A DNA stretch of 64,000 nt from Scleroderma bovista (GCA_037178675.1 JAYMGJ010000206.1:186001-250000), one strand, 5' to 3'; shown: positions 42,731 through 54,852, numbered from the stretch's first letter. Numbers and translations: made by a program. The notes: generated from the letters alone by a model not told the origin.

Positions 42731-43522
42731 TCAGCGAAATAAATTGACAAGATAGTTGACTTCAGCAGGGCGTAAGAGGAGTGAAGGGTCATCCTCGGGA
42801 GATGATGGAGTATTGTCATTAGAGATGACAGCTGGGGATGGAGTAGGATGGGCATCCTGGGTAACCTGATCAACAGCAGCGACAAGAAGTTGCAGTCCAG
42901 AGATGGGGAAATCATGAGTCGATAGGAGAGTAGTCTGCTCTTCTTCTTCCAAAGTGAATACAAGGATAGGGGGAGTAGGATCGGTGGCAGGAGCAGGTAC
43001 AGAGTCAGCAGAATATGATGGAGGAGGATCATCGTTACTGGATGAGACAGGGGGCTCTGGAGCTTGAGCAGTAGGTTCTTCAGCATCAGAGTTGTCCATA
43101 TGAGCATGCAAGTAGATCAAAAGGTTAAGCATGGAGCGTCTCTCTTCCTCACGAATCTGGGCACAGAGATAGGCAATAGCAGGGTGAAGTGGCTCAACAG
43201 CATTGTCACCGACAGCTTCAATATGCCTGGCAACAACACGGAGAGCTTCATCGAGAGTAGGAGACTGGTTGGCAGGTGCACTGGTAGGAACAGGAGGAGG
43301 AGATCTGCATTGCACTCTTACTACCAGTCCTCTAGATTTTCCCGTGGGAAGATTGGTAACAGAGAAAGCACTTTGCACCATGTGCAAGGTAGAACTGAGT
43401 TGACATCCTTGTTCTATATTAGGTAGGTTCCCTCTCCGGCAACTCATCAATTTACCGGGTATGCAGCCAATTTTTCTTAACTTCAGATTCCGTCCACTGA
43501 AAAGTACACCACATGCCAACAT
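42731..43522 (-). CDS. Gag-like or linker ORF upstream of gypsy pol (263 aa)
   Basis: The frame has an acidic, Pro/Ser-rich C-terminal half and a helical middle (TLDEALRVVARHIEAVGDNA, IREEERRSMLNLLIYL). No zinc knuckle or protease motif is visible. It ends 38 bp before pol MPHVFDSF in another frame, so pol would need a frameshift, an intron or its own start. The first ~60 residues differ in character and may be flanking DNA. It could be the gag of this element; the rest of the 5' end and the 5' LTR are absent. Confidence 0.5.
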   Translation of the reverse strand: MLACGVLFSGRNLKLRKIGCIPGKLMSCRRGNLPNIEQGCQLSSTLHMVQSAFSVTNLPTGKSRGLVVRVQCRSPPPVPTSAPANQSPTLDEALRVVARHIEAVGDNAVEPLHPAIAYLCAQIREEERRSMLNLLIYLHAHMDNSDAEEPTAQAPEPPVSSSNDDPPPSYSADSVPAPATDPTPPILVFTLEEEEQTTLLSTHDFPISGLQLLVAAVDQVTQDAHPTPSPAVISNDNTPSSPEDDPSLLLRPAEVNYLVNLFR

Positions 43523-43651
43523 CCATCTCTCTCTGCTTCCTGGAATCCAAAACTACCTTCACTGTGGATCGCTGACTAAACGCAACTGACAATCTGACAT
43601 ATTCTGCAGAGACTTTCCTCGTCTGGCAAGCATTGACCTGAAACGACCAAT

Positions 43652-46293
43652 ATGGCCCTGCACGCTCCATGCAAGAAACCGAGAATTCACTTCGACGATG
43701 ATGACGGTCCTAGAAGACCCCATACCATTAACTTGAGCCCCCTTCAGAAACAGCGTGAGCAGCTGCCAATTGCCAAAGGTCAGTATACTTTTTTCGTTCC
43801 CTTCACAGACGGAACTCACGTGCTGGCAGGGCGCGAGGCCCTCATCCGCGAAATCCGCGAAAACGATGTTACGATTCTTCTCGGCGAAACGGGTTCCGGA
43901 AAAACTACTCGTACGTACTAGCGCTGCCCGCGGAACCTGGACCACCGCCAACTGTGTGTCGCTCACCTGCACGTTTGAAGCACAGAAGTCCCTCAATACA
44001 TTCTCGAGGCAGGGCTTTCCGGCAAGGGCTTGATCGCGGTAACGCAGCCCCGTCGTGTTGCTGCTACATCTCTTGCCGCACGTGTCGCCGCGGAGCAAGG
44101 TGTGAAACTGGGCGGTCTGGTTGGGTATTCCGTCAGGTTCGACGAGACCTGCGGCGTAGAGACCAAAATAAAATATGTCAGTGACGGCATGCTCGTGCGC
44201 GAGCTTCTCTCGGACCCGGTTCTGTCCCGGTACAGCGTTATCATCCTCGACGAGGCCCACGAGCGAACACTCAGAACGGACTTTTTAATCGCGAACCTGA
44301 AGACGATACAGGCAAAAAGGAAACAAGCCACCGACGCTAAAGGCAAGGGAAAGGGTGCTGCTTCCGAGACGAGTCCTCTCAAAATCGTTGTCATGAGCGC
44401 TACACTCGACGCGGAGAAATTCAGTCGATTTTACAATAAGTCAGTCCTTGTGCTCACGATCAGGTGAAGAGACTGAGCTTCGTGCAGCGCTAAGATATTA
44501 TATGTAAAAGGTCGTCAACACCCTGTCAAGACATTTCATACGGCCGTGGGCCAAACCGATTATGTTGATTCCGCTTTACGGACATTCTTTCAAATTCATA
44601 TCGACCAACCACCAGGGGACGTCCTCATTTTTCTGCCAGGTAATCCGGTCCGCGGTTTATTAGATCATTTGGGCTAAAACCCATTTCCCAGGTCAAGAAG
44701 ATATCGATAGCCTGGAAAAATCTATCAAAATGTACGCCCGAAGGCTCCCTGTCAGTTGTATGAATGTACGTGCCTATTCCCATATGTCCGAGGAGTGAAC
44801 GCGGGCGCTCGCTCAGGATCAACCGTTTCGTCACCGCAGTCCAACCTGACCAGAACCACGCACGCAGGTTTTAGTATTCCCGATGTACGCATCCCTACCG
44901 CCCTCCCTACAAGCACGCATATTTTCCGCTACCCCTTCAAAATCGAGGAAATGTATATTGGCTACTAACATTGCCGAAACGTCCATTACAATACCTGGTA
45001 TTAAGTATGTTATCGACACCGGAAAATGTAAAGAGAAGAGATATCTATCAAAAAATACTGGGGGTGGTAAGATTGCCGAGTTTGGCATGTAGTCACAAAC
45101 TTATTCCAATCATAGGTTTTGATACGTTGTTGACACGGGATATTACAAAAGCATCGGCCATGCAGCGGGCCGGTCGTGCTGGCCGTGAGGTATGTGTGAA
45201 CTGGCCACCTTGCAGCGAATCTCTGAATCTTCTCAGGGGCCCGGGTTCTGTTTTCGTCTGTATACGGAAGAGGCATTCAACGGCCTAGCAGCAGCAGCAG
45301 AGCCCGAGATTCGGCGGTGTAGCTTGACGCAAAGCGTGCTCGAGCTGAAATGTCTCGGCCAGGACTTTGAAGCGGTCGAATTTATGGATCCACCTGACAT
45401 AAATTCAGGTGTGCTATTTAATAATGCTCATAGCGGATTCTTGCTTAACTGCACTGCAGTGGTAGCCGCCCTAAAAACACTTTGGATATTGGGTGCATTG
45501 AACAATTCGAAGGCGTTAACACCTTTAGGTCGACAAATGGCATCTTTCCCCGTAGAGCCCTATCTTGCATGCATCATCCTTGCGTCGAATAATCACGGGT
45601 GCACCTCCGAAGTGATCGACATTGTATCCCTGATCTCATCGTCTTCCACTCTTTTCCTCGATGTTACCGACCAACGTGACGCGATTGCCGATACGCGCAG
45701 TAAATTTCGCCATCCCAGCGGTGATCACTTGACCATGTTAAACGCTCTTCGCGCTTATCAGGAAATGGCACAGAGCGGGAGCAAAGGCTCGCGACGGGAC
45801 TGGTGTAGGCAACATTTCCTGAACGAGCGGACATTCACGGAAGCCCTCAAGATCAGGGATCAACTGCGACTGACATGTCAGAGAGCTAAACTGGATTGGC
45901 GAGCTTCAAAAAAAGACAACGAAGAGGCTATACTGCGGAGTTTTACGGCAGGGCTTATACAGAACTCGGCGTTACTCCAGCCCGATGGAACATATAAGCA
46001 ATTAATGGGCCATTCCGTAAGTTCTATTCCGTCCTGATTGGACAGGTGTAACAAAATTTTCGGCCCGCTTCAGGTTGTTAAAATTCATCCCGGTTCGACG
46101 TTGGCCGATAAAAAGGTGCCAGCAATTATATTTGATGAACTGGTACGTGCCTTTTTGTGACTGGCATCGAAAATCGTCATTCTCGGTCACAATTTGACAG
46201 GTGTATACGAGCCAGATTTACGCTCGTGGGGTTTCGTCTGTACCGAGGGGTTATTTCAGTGGTGCCACGCCCGCACTGCCCAATGGATCATAA
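43652..46293 (+). CDS. DHX33: DEAH-box ATP-dependent RNA helicase, DHX33-like
   Basis: Ten predicted exons: 43652-43778, 43809-43910, 43986-44439, 44488-44639, 44692-44765, 44868-45066, 45116-45189, 45237-46016, 46074-46142 and 46201-46293, 707 codons plus stop. That matches the usual DHX33 length of about 700. Motif I is GETGSGKTT, motif Ia TQPRRVAA, motif II DEAHER, motif III MSATLD, motif [14 protein letters not shown] and motif [10 protein letters not shown]. The winged-helix/ratchet and OB-fold regions follow ([23 protein letters not shown]). DHX33-type helicases act in the nucleolus on pre-rRNA. Fungal Dhr2 is a close relative, so the exact orthology is inferred. All introns are GT-AG, 30-102 nt. 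The start is 130 bp from the gypsy-associated ORF. Confidence 0.85.
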
Positions 46294-46983
46294 TATAATA
46301 TGTGGTTTGTTCTTCGGCCTATGAGGGACGATATGGGATCATAGCCCCTTCCGTTAGTCCGACTGATTATCGCCTCTACAACGGTGCTTTGCATCAGGAA
46401 CTTGCCAGGAACGTGAAGAAATTTGTTCCGTGAGCTGCCTCCGCTCCGAAAATCAACGACGCGATCACTGCTGTACATGAGAGTACAGCTCCTCGCGCCA
46501 ATATGAGAAGACCTGACATTTCCATATATCATGACCTACGGGCCGGAAAGTACTAAATGGATGTTGAGATGTGAATCTGGAAGAGTGCTAGTGCTGGATC
46601 TGTGACAACATTTGTGTGCGAGTGATATCGGTCTCAGGAGGTCAACACTCGGAGGCAACTCGCAGTCGTTCACTTGAACAGATTTGAAAGGTGGTGTCAG
46701 GGGTCTTACTACCGAGGGCCGAAATACCGAAACCTTTGCCCCGCCAATTGCATTTTACTGCACACATAACTCTCCATGCTACCTGAACTTCATCCATGAG
46801 TCCTCCAGTCGATGGACTTGAAGCAGCATCTTTGTGGTATGACATATAGACGTTGTCTTGCCCAGAGCCAGTCTTGACTTCATCAGTTCCCACAAGAACC
46901 GCCATCATGGGCGATTATCAAAGCGCTTCTGAGTACTGTTGCCGACACTTCGTACTAAACTCCAGAGCCTGCCAGGTGCTGCT
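46294..46983. other. Intergenic; no confident gene
   Basis: Plus-strand fragments near 46355-46440 (TDYRLYNGALHQELARNVKK) and 46435-46555 are open in different frames and could be exons of a small gene. On the minus strand 46642-46908 is an 88-codon ORF (MMAVLVGTDEVKTGSGQDN...). I cannot link any of these to a family. Confidence 0.3.
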
Positions 46984-47907
46984 ATGTCGATAGAACGATC
47001 GAAAATCTTGGAGTCTCTGCCACCAGTCGCCACCCACAATGTTCCAGGGAACGCCTCCGCCACCACAAAAGGTAAAGCTGGTTCATTTTCTGGAATGACA
47101 CTGACAGCACGCGGCGCTCCATTCTACACACGACGCCCGTCATATCATAGCCCGCGTGGCAAAATGGCTCTATGTATTGTCCAACAGCGGCTTCGGTGCC
47201 CGGTCTGCAAAAGCACTGGAACTAGTCGATGTGTCGATTCTGCCCAAGGCTGATGAGCCACTGAGACAGGAAGCACGGGTTGTTCTGGAGACGACTGTGA
47301 CGGACGGTATGTGAATAGTGGCCTCAAGGAGCGGTGTATGTATGTACGTCCACTGACGGGCCTGATCCATGCATGCATTGCCCCCAGAGATGCTCGATTC
47401 GTATGGAAAGATGCACGGAGCGTGTATCATCCATTTGGTTGATATGTATGTAGCCGGTTTGTTTCTCGGGAATCCAAGAGATAAATGATGACACATCTTC
47501 ACACCAGTTGTTCGACGCTCCCTGTAATTGCAATGTCGCATGCACAGGGAGGGCCGGGGAGCCCAGGGGTGTCCCAGAACATCAGTACCGTATTCCATGC
47601 CCCTGCTAGCTTGTACGTATTTTTCCCGCGCTCCTTCTCCGTCTCTTACTACTATCATATGTCCCTGCGACGGCTTCGTAATGTCGTTTATACAGGGGCG
47701 ATAAACTTAAGCTTGTTACCACGAGCAAAACAGTGGGACCGCATACCGCAAGCGCACAAATAGACGTAAGATACTAATTCGAGCCCCGTGCCTCGAATAT
47801 TATCGATCTCACTGGGCTATATCGTGTAGATCTGGGATACAACCCACCATCGCCTCGTCGCTTCTGCTACGCAGGTCAAGATGGAAGCATCACCATCAAA
47901 ACTTTGA
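46984..47907 (+). CDS. Hotdog-fold (4HBT) acyl-CoA thioesterase-like protein
   Basis: Six predicted exons: 46984-47071, 47151-47306, 47388-47445, 47508-47612, 47696-47765 and 47830-47907, giving 184 residues. The core motif is KMHGACIIHLVD followed by CSTLPVIAM and VSQNISTVFHAPASLGD, the arrangement of PaaI/ACOT13-type hotdog thioesterases. These hydrolyse acyl-CoA, and their substrates vary widely. The C-terminus DIWDTTHHRLVASATQVKM completes the hotdog sheet. The start is the first ATG after stops in frame. Joining the exons keeps frame at every border, which supports the borders chosen. Confidence 0.8.
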
Positions 47908-48200
47908 TTTTTTTTTCTCTCCGTGCATGGATCTTGATACCTGTTTCCCGAGATATCACATAACACAAACGGAGTTGTTATGTACGTTGGTGTACTCCCC
48001 CGACCATCGCTGTGATAGAAGGACAACGTGTAAATATATATAAAATCTTGTTTCACGTGGAACGGGACGACAATAGCTCAGGTACCAAACAGATGCAAAT
48101 TGATCGGAGGGAGAGATGAGATAATGACTGGACATAGCCTATCCGAGCATCGGGACCACCCAGCGCCTTCGGAAGTGACACACTAGACAGAAACGCGCAC

Positions 48201-50976
48201 ATGAACCTCGATACCATCGAGGCGATTCAAAAATCCTTGCTCCTTGGGAGATGGGACTCGAGTCTCCATGCAGGGACGCACCCCGTTGCAGATCTCGCTA
48301 AAGCAGTCGTCTATGGCGACTTGCGAACCGTGTTGACCTCGTCTTATGCGCAGGAGATGTTCACAGTCAGCCCACAGGCGTCCGCTGACCAGCCCTGCAC
48401 AGATCTGTTTTCATGGGGCTTAGTACCGTCCGCGATCGACGGACATGACCGAGAACTTGTGCAGCTTATACTAGGTGTGGCCTGCCTACACGCGTTCATA
48501 CAGGCCAACTGGACGGGCCCCAACCTTAACTTCGAACCGTCCGATATCATCTCCTCCATTCCCCGCGATCAATCGCCTGTGACTACCGAGCAGGCATCAT
48601 GGTGGACAGCAAAGGCGATCGCCGAGCTCGCATACGGGGGTGAACCTGCATACCATCTCGCGCGATTTCCGATATTATTCCGGTTCGCTCAGATCATCCT
48701 TGGTCTTCCTTACGTCCATATCAGATATGCTCCGTGGTGGAGATTGCGAGCGGCGATCGTGCATGAACACCTTTTAGACGAACCCGCTCCACTGCCATCC
48801 GAGGTTCTGGATTCCCTCGAACCGCTAATGGGAAGCACCACTTCCGACCCTGATCTCACAGGTCGACTGTTGCTGGAGCGGGGGCTGCTGGAGCACATCT
48901 TTTCTCATGACAAGGCAGCAGCAGATCTCTTCGTGCGCGCAGCCCGTGCAACTGGGTTGCAGTACGAGCTCACGGGGGCTCTGGGAAAACGAACCAAGTT
49001 CCAGCAGACGGAATTGAGTCAGCTTGTGCTTCTTGCGGAGAGCCGGAAAAGAGATGACTCTCCGGTACAGAGTGATCCCGCTGATACGATGAACGGCTCT
49101 TACGCAGCAGCTGATGGTGCGACGAGTCGCGAGGCCAAACTGCCTGAAACCCTTTCATTGAATGATGACACACTACTCGAACGAACAGAATTTACTTCGA
49201 CGTCCGCTGCGCCCGGGAAGTCGGCTCTTAGTCACTTGGATCCATCGTTACAGCCACCACTCCACCCCCTCGACCAATGTATCCTATTATCGCTTTGTCT
49301 GAATGTGCGCAACACTTCGCCTTCACATGGTCTCACAACAGAACAGATGTCGCCATATGTTGCGCGCGTCATCTCACACCCGCGGAACTGGTCTGTCCAT
49401 ACGATGGCGCTTCTCCTCCGGTCTCGCCTCGAGGCATCGAGAACCCGGACCGTAGAACGTTCCACCCTGCAACTCCAGGCCTTAATAGACCAGATGCCGA
49501 CGGCCGACTCAGAGGTATCAGAACGGCTGCTATATTTCCATTCGATACCGATGCCCAGCAAGTGGGAGATGGAACGTGAGCTCGCGCTCCGTTTCCTCTC
49601 TCTCGGAGTGGTCAAGTCCGCGCTCGAGATTTTTGAGAGGCTGGAGATGTGGGAAGAAGTGGTGAAATGCTGGCAGTCAATGGAAAGAAACGATAAGGCG
49701 ATCGCTATCGTGCGCGATCTTCTCGAGGGTCGCAAAGAGGAAGCGGACAGTGTCATCGCTAAAGGAAAGGATCTGTCCACGAGCCGGAGGGCATCCATGG
49801 ATACGGTCAGGGAGGCCAAGCTTTGGTGTCTGCTGGGTGATCTTGAACCCGATAAAGCCGTGGACCATTATGAGCGAGCATGGAAACTATCCAAGGAGAC
49901 GTCTGGCCGCGCGATGCGTTCCTTGGGGGGTTACTACTTTTCTCGAGGGGAATTTTCCAATGCCATCACCTGCCTGAAGCGGGCGGTCGCCATAAATCCA
50001 TTGATGAACCGTACGTGGTTCGTCCTTGGATGTGCGTACGTCCGACTGGAGGATTGGGAGGGGGGACGGGACGCATTCAGCCGCTGTGTCGCCATCGACG
50101 AGGAGGACGCAGAGTGCTGGAACAATCTGGCAACCATGTACCTCCGCTTGGACGAAGCGGGGAAAGGGTCTCAGAACGGACCGGTAGGTTTGACCCCACG
50201 TTCTGACAGCCCAATCGGCTACAATTAATTTTATTTGTCAGGGTGGCAGACCGTCCGATAAAGCTGTGGCCTTTTCGAATAAAATGATGGCGTTCCGCGC
50301 TCTCAAGCAAGGGCTGAAGTACAGCTATGACAATTGGCGGATGTGGTCGAATTATATGATTGTCGCTGTTGACGTGGGGGAACTATCGGAAGCATGCCAA
50401 GCTCAGGCCCGGATTGTGGAGGAACGTTCTGACAAGGTGGGTGCGGAGAGCGTGGACGAACAGGTCCTCGAGCGTCTCGTCAATGCCGTGACGCAAGGGC
50501 AAAGCGACAGCTCTGAAGATACAGAGACGGCCGAAAACAAAGGGGACATGGCGAGTGATGTAAGGAATCCAAATGAAGATCGTGGTTTGCTCGGGAGGGT
50601 CTCGAGTCTTCTCGAACAGACAATTCTTCCACGAGTGTCGTCTGCTCGTATTTTCCGCACTTACGCCCGCCTGCTTACTTGGCAATCTCGGTGGGAAGAT
50701 GCATTAAACGCTCATCTTAATGCATACCGGTGCGGGCCGGCTGGGACGTTTGAAAAGGGGGAAAGTGATATTGAGAAGTGGCGTGAGGCTGTGACTGAGG
50801 TTGGTGAGATGGTGGATGTCTTGATCAATTTTGGGCCGCGGGTGGAGGGCTTCAATTGGAGGCATCAGGGCCGAAGTATTTTGAGGACTTTTATCGGACG
50901 ATCGAGGGACTTTGAGGACGAGCCAGAGTGGACACGATTATCGGAGATGGTGGATTGGCTACGGAACGCAGAATAA
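48201..50976 (+). CDS. TTC27: TTC27/Emw1-like tetratricopeptide repeat protein
   Basis: Two exons, 48201-50183 and 50242-50976, with one 58-nt intron, give 905 residues, close to yeast Emw1 (about 900). The N-terminal half is helical (SWGLVPSAIDGHDRELVQLI, HIRYAPWWRLRAAIVHEHLL). The C-terminal half has TPR units, such as KLWCLLGDLEPDKAVDHYER, LGGYYFSRGEFSNAITCLKR and AVAINPLMNRTWFVLGCAYV. Emw1 is essential for yeast cell-wall integrity, and TTC27 is a cytosolic TPR protein, possibly a co-chaperone. The start is an ATG in a MNLDTIEAI context with stops upstream. Confidence 0.85.
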
Positions 50977-51180
50977 AAACAGCTGAGATAAGATGATAGC
51001 AAGGACACAAAGCATAGTAGTTCTGTACCGTAAACGCTGGACGGAGTATTAGTGCGTAGAGATACTATTGTGGTAGAGGGCAAGGGCAGAGCCATATATA
51101 ATACAGCCGAAATGCATGTGGATACAAAAGTGATGCTGAGAAACGAGGCTGGTTGGGCTGTAACGGCCCGATGGGGACTG

Positions 51181-51924
51181 CTACGCGTACCAATTTAACT
51201 GCAGTGCCATGCGATTGAGGATAAGGGTTGTGACGAGTTCGGTAATGTAGCTGAGAGTGGAGTGCTGCAAGGTAAGGCGTGCGGAGGATCCATCTTGGGA
51301 TTCACCGGGTACCCATACCGCGACGATCGAATGGTTGTCTATACACTGCAAGAAATGAACACACGAGCAGCGACGGGGAGGAGTATGCATACCTCCATCT
51401 TGTCCGGGAAGAGCTTCCATTTGAGTTCTTTGCCTGTTAGCGTTGTGAAATATCGCGAGCTGAATTTTGTGGTTATTGGACTACCTAAGTATACCTTTGA
51501 TGATCAGAAACTTACGGGCTACCTTGGCTTTTCTGGCGAAGGTAATTGGCCATGTTAACTTCGTCACCGTTCCCGTACACCATATATCCACGTGCACTGC
51601 CTGGGCCGAGGTACAAGAAGGCGTTCTCGGGGCCCATGATGTCTGGGTGCTGCTGGCTCCACTGGGCCTCGCGAGACACCTTGATGACGGGATTGGCATT
51701 TTGGTCGATCTGGAAGAAATAAATGACGGATCAGTTGGGCCTGTCTCGCCTGGGTTAGCTTAGGGACGAACAGTTATTCTGAACGGTGGACGGCGTCGTT
51801 AGCGGAGAAAGGAGGCAGTGGGGCGTCAAGCTTACACAGTGAAGGCTTGTCTCTCCTGCAAGTCCTGGAAGCAGAGGAACATGGGATCGGACCCCATTTG
51901 GAGGAGGGTATAATAGCTGGACAT
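51181..51924 (-). CDS. Small protein of unknown function, possibly DUF6593-like
   Basis: Four predicted exons on the minus strand: 51924-51838, 51709-51523, 51433-51393 and 51345-51181, 159 residues. The N-terminus is MSSYYTLLQMGSDPMFLCF. The middle is IDQNANPVIKVSREAQWSQQ and AFLYLGPGSARGYMVYGNGD, and the end HSTLSYITELVTTLILNRMA. The order of short beta-type segments and a hydrophobic C-terminal helix recalls the agaricomycete DUF6593 family, but I am not certain. The first donor is GTGTAA and the second GTAGCC, both weak; they are chosen because the exon frames join. Confidence 0.6.
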
Positions 51925-52452
51925 GTTGGCTGGCAGACAAGTAGTGGAGGGGGGGGAGAAGGGGACTTGGCTACTGGCGGCTGGTGAGGGATGTTGCCTT
52001 TTTCACTTACAAGGGTGTCTGGATCGGGAATCGGGGGAACATAAGATTAACACCGCCACCGAAATGAAGCCACGTGGGCCATGCGATCACGAAGCGGGCC
52101 ACGTGGCGACGAGCCAGTCTTTTTTTATCGGAAGAGGCGTTCCGACGCCGAGATGCGTCGTCGACAGCTGGCAAGATTCGATCTTGGGAAGGACTGGAGA
52201 TGAGCACGGAAAAACAAGTGGATGGACGAACGCAGCACAGACATGCGTGGTCGTCGTGGCTCGGGGTGCGGTGGGGACATGGGATTCGACAATCATCTAC
52301 GTACAGCAAGTCAGACAATGAGCCGGTCCTACGTCCTTATTTTGTCATCTTGGTGGCAGAGGCGTACACGTGCCTTGCCAACCCACAGCGCCATTCACTC
52401 GTACACTTGGAGGCCGGTTAGATGACCGCCCTACTAGGAAAAAAACACGTAC
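51925..52452. other. Gap between the small protein gene and EMC6
   Basis: It should hold the last exon and 3' UTR of EMC6. A TGTACGCC near 52371 read on the minus strand could give an ending HVY, but no acceptor precedes it. Nothing else coding was found; ORFs on both strands overlap and are low in coding character. Confidence 0.3.
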
Positions 52453-52820
52453 CATGGACGACGCCTGGGATAAAAAAAATGAGAAGCGGACAAACACCAG
52501 ATCTCAGACATACCGTAAAATAATGTCCATACGAGGATGAACGTGAAGATGTTATCCTGACCAGGGTTCACCAGCTCGCCAAAACTACCAGAGAAATATC
52601 GCGTAGGCTTGCCCTTGCAGTTGACGGCATAGATCGCGAACGACGTTAAGAGGACCGAGCCAGCAAACAGGGCGAACCCTAGCCAGTTCTCCAGCCCAAG
52701 GATCCCTGCCACAGCGCCCGCGAAACAAGCGGATATGAACTTGACGGAAGTGAGACACTGATTGTGGACGATGTTGGGCGCGAAATACAGCTGGGCATTT
52801 GGATCCGTGGCCAATGCCAT
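52453..52820 (-). CDS. EMC6: ER membrane protein complex subunit 6
   Basis: The first exon is 52820-52514 and a 12-nt exon lies at 52464-52453; the terminal exon is not resolved. The protein has YFAPNIVHNQ, a first hydrophobic helix (ISACFAGAVAGILGL), a second (LGFALFAGSVLLTSFAIYAV), then GKPTRYF and a third helix ending FTFILVWTLFYG. These match the Rab5ip/EMC6 family of about 110 residues. EMC6 is a core transmembrane subunit of the EMC, which inserts tail-anchored and multi-pass proteins into the ER. A further ATG at 52954 (MSSNATANGYG) could be a spliced first exon, but the candidate donor GTTGAC is weak. Confidence 0.75.
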
Positions 52821-53583
52821 CTGGAGCGAAAACGAACTGCGTTGAGCGTCAAGACGAGAGCTGGGCGCGTCGGCGGTGCTCGACGGTTCCCACGGTCAAC
52901 CAACTTAGACTCTTCAGCCAAACCGTATCCATTTGCTGTTGCATTGCTACTCATTGCACCTTAATCTATCCCCCTTGGAGGCGACCTGCACATATGCTCA
53001 GGCCCGTCAGGGTCATCAAAACGTACTTTTGCACCCGGTGTATCCTTGTCGCAATGGTGGATTGGCAACGTATTACCTTCCCCCAAAAGGGTGCATCAGT
53101 GGGACTGTTGTAGCTTGGTGGGTGTCTGCGACGACTGAAATTAAAGCTGAGGGAATGTTTGTCTTCCATCGAGTCCTTTGGTTTGCCTGGGGGGAGAGGG
53201 GGTTACTTACAGCTTAGAGCAAAAATGGCCTGCATTGGATGTTGATGAACCGAATTAGCACAACATGCACGGCATCGGAGAGTATTCCTTCCTACAGCCT
53301 CCACTCTGCCCTCAGCACAGGCTATGATAACAAGCAGACAACAGACCACCGTTCACCCACGTATTCGACAGGGGTGGTACCAGCAAGAACTATGAATTAT
53401 TGCTCATAAGTTCGTATTTAGGATGAGGTGAGGAATTACTGCAGCAGCATGTCAAGTAGAGAGCTACACTGATTTTGTTATCAAGGAGTACATAATAAAC
53501 CGACCCACATAGCATGTCATCATAGCATTGAACCATGGCACGATCCACTGGAACCTGTCGCATCCGATGGCTTCTATCACAAC
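52821..53583. other. Gap between EMC6 and the VWA gene
   Basis: It includes the EMC6 5' side and the 3' flank of the VWA gene. ORFs here are short, overlap on both strands and lack recognisable motifs. No repeat or RNA gene was seen. Confidence 0.4.
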
Positions 53584-54852
53584 TTACACTCGAAGACCCA
53601 TCACTGCCTCTGCGCCACGATGGTCAACCCGACGATTGATACCGCCAATCAGTATTTTGATCAGCATATCCGATGTCAATTTTGCATGATAGGGAGTAGT
53701 GTCAACCATGTCCTGCGAAAATTGTTAGTGTACAGGTCATAAATGCTTCAGAACAGGTCTCACTCTTATGCTATACCTGTTGCTCAAAGCATCATCCAGC
53801 TCTCTTAGAAATGCCGTTGCTTCCTTTGAATTGCCGATTTGCACGAACTGTATTCCAACCTGTTGCACCCGTGTGAGAGGATATAACCAAATCGTTTCAC
53901 GAACACCTGACCTGAGAGAGCGGAAAATGTCCCAAATCTAACCTCCTGGCGGCGGCAACAATGACGCTCTTTGGCTCATCCGCTATTATCAGGAGAGTAT
54001 TAGCTTATCGTGGGAGTGGTGGGAGTGCAACAGACATACTGGGCGCACCGTCAGTGATTACGATAAAATTGACCGGTTTGATCTGCTCGAGTGTGGAAAT
54101 GTGCATGCCAAGATCATGCTGGCGTTGCACCGACTCTAGCCTTCGAATATAGCTTGATAACAAGGCATCCAGTTTATCGCCGATGGGGGTGGGCCCTCTT
54201 GGCTGTACCTTATCAAATAACGCGTTCACCATGGCAGAGTTCTACAAATCACGTCAATACATCGAACTTTCAGAGGGGATATAATAACTTGCCGTGAGAC
54301 CCAGTCCGGCCTTAGAATGGTTCAAGAAGTGGATATCGAGACCATCCGAGTCGTATCCTGCAGCAACGCGGGCCAAGCCAGAAAGTGCATTTTTTGCCTG
54401 AAATAACACGCATAAGACAATGTCAACTCCCTTGTACGCAATACATGTCGACGAATGAGAGCGCCAACCTCTTCCCATCGATGGCCCTGCATAGAGCCGG
54501 AGTCGTCTACAACGAGAACAGTGTCGTATTTCCTCAACGTTTCCAAAGCATCCTCCACTGACTTGCGTTTGCGCAAGGATGGCTTCAGGTGATCTAGGTC
54601 TTTGTACCGATCAACAAGAGGAAACGTGGGGGCCCCATGGAAAAGCATAGACCCATGAGTGTGATGGGACTCATGTAGTTCAGGCGCCATGCGACCCACG
54701 CCTTGATAGTTTGTGGAATAAGGGGGTAGCGTATCATGTTCAGAAGACACCTTGGGAGTTTCTTTGTATTTCGATGCGGAGTCGCGGGCAGTGTCATTGG
54801 AACACCTCGACGCCCCCCGCCGTTTTCTCCAGTTTGAGAAAAAGTTCCCCAT
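53584..54852 (-). CDS. von Willebrand factor A-domain protein
   Basis: Six predicted exons on the minus strand: 54852-54469, 54397-54293, 54241-54040, 53982-53912, 53859-53764 and 53712-53584, 328 residues. The VWA domain has the MIDAS DDSGSM (VLVVDDSGSMQGHRWEE), then INFIVITDGAP-type VNFIVITDGAPTDEP and VGIQFVQIGNSKEA. A C-terminal block RDMVDTTPY precedes KILIGGINRRVDHR. The protein begins MGNFFSNW; the glycine at position 2 could accept myristate. The intron after 54293 appears to use a GC donor (GCAAGT). This layout is common in agaricomycetes and its ligand is unknown. An ATG farther upstream (54978) exists but lies outside the conserved start context. Confidence 0.8.

Noticed and set aside
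42700..43107. First ~135 codons of the gypsy pol frame as protein
   Set aside because: Leu-rich and overlapping a better frame (42731-43522); RT-type sequence starts only after MPHVFDSF.
46642..46908. 88-codon minus-strand ORF
   Set aside because: Not called as a gene: no family, no clear introns and no conserved start. It is kept only as a note in the intergenic entry.
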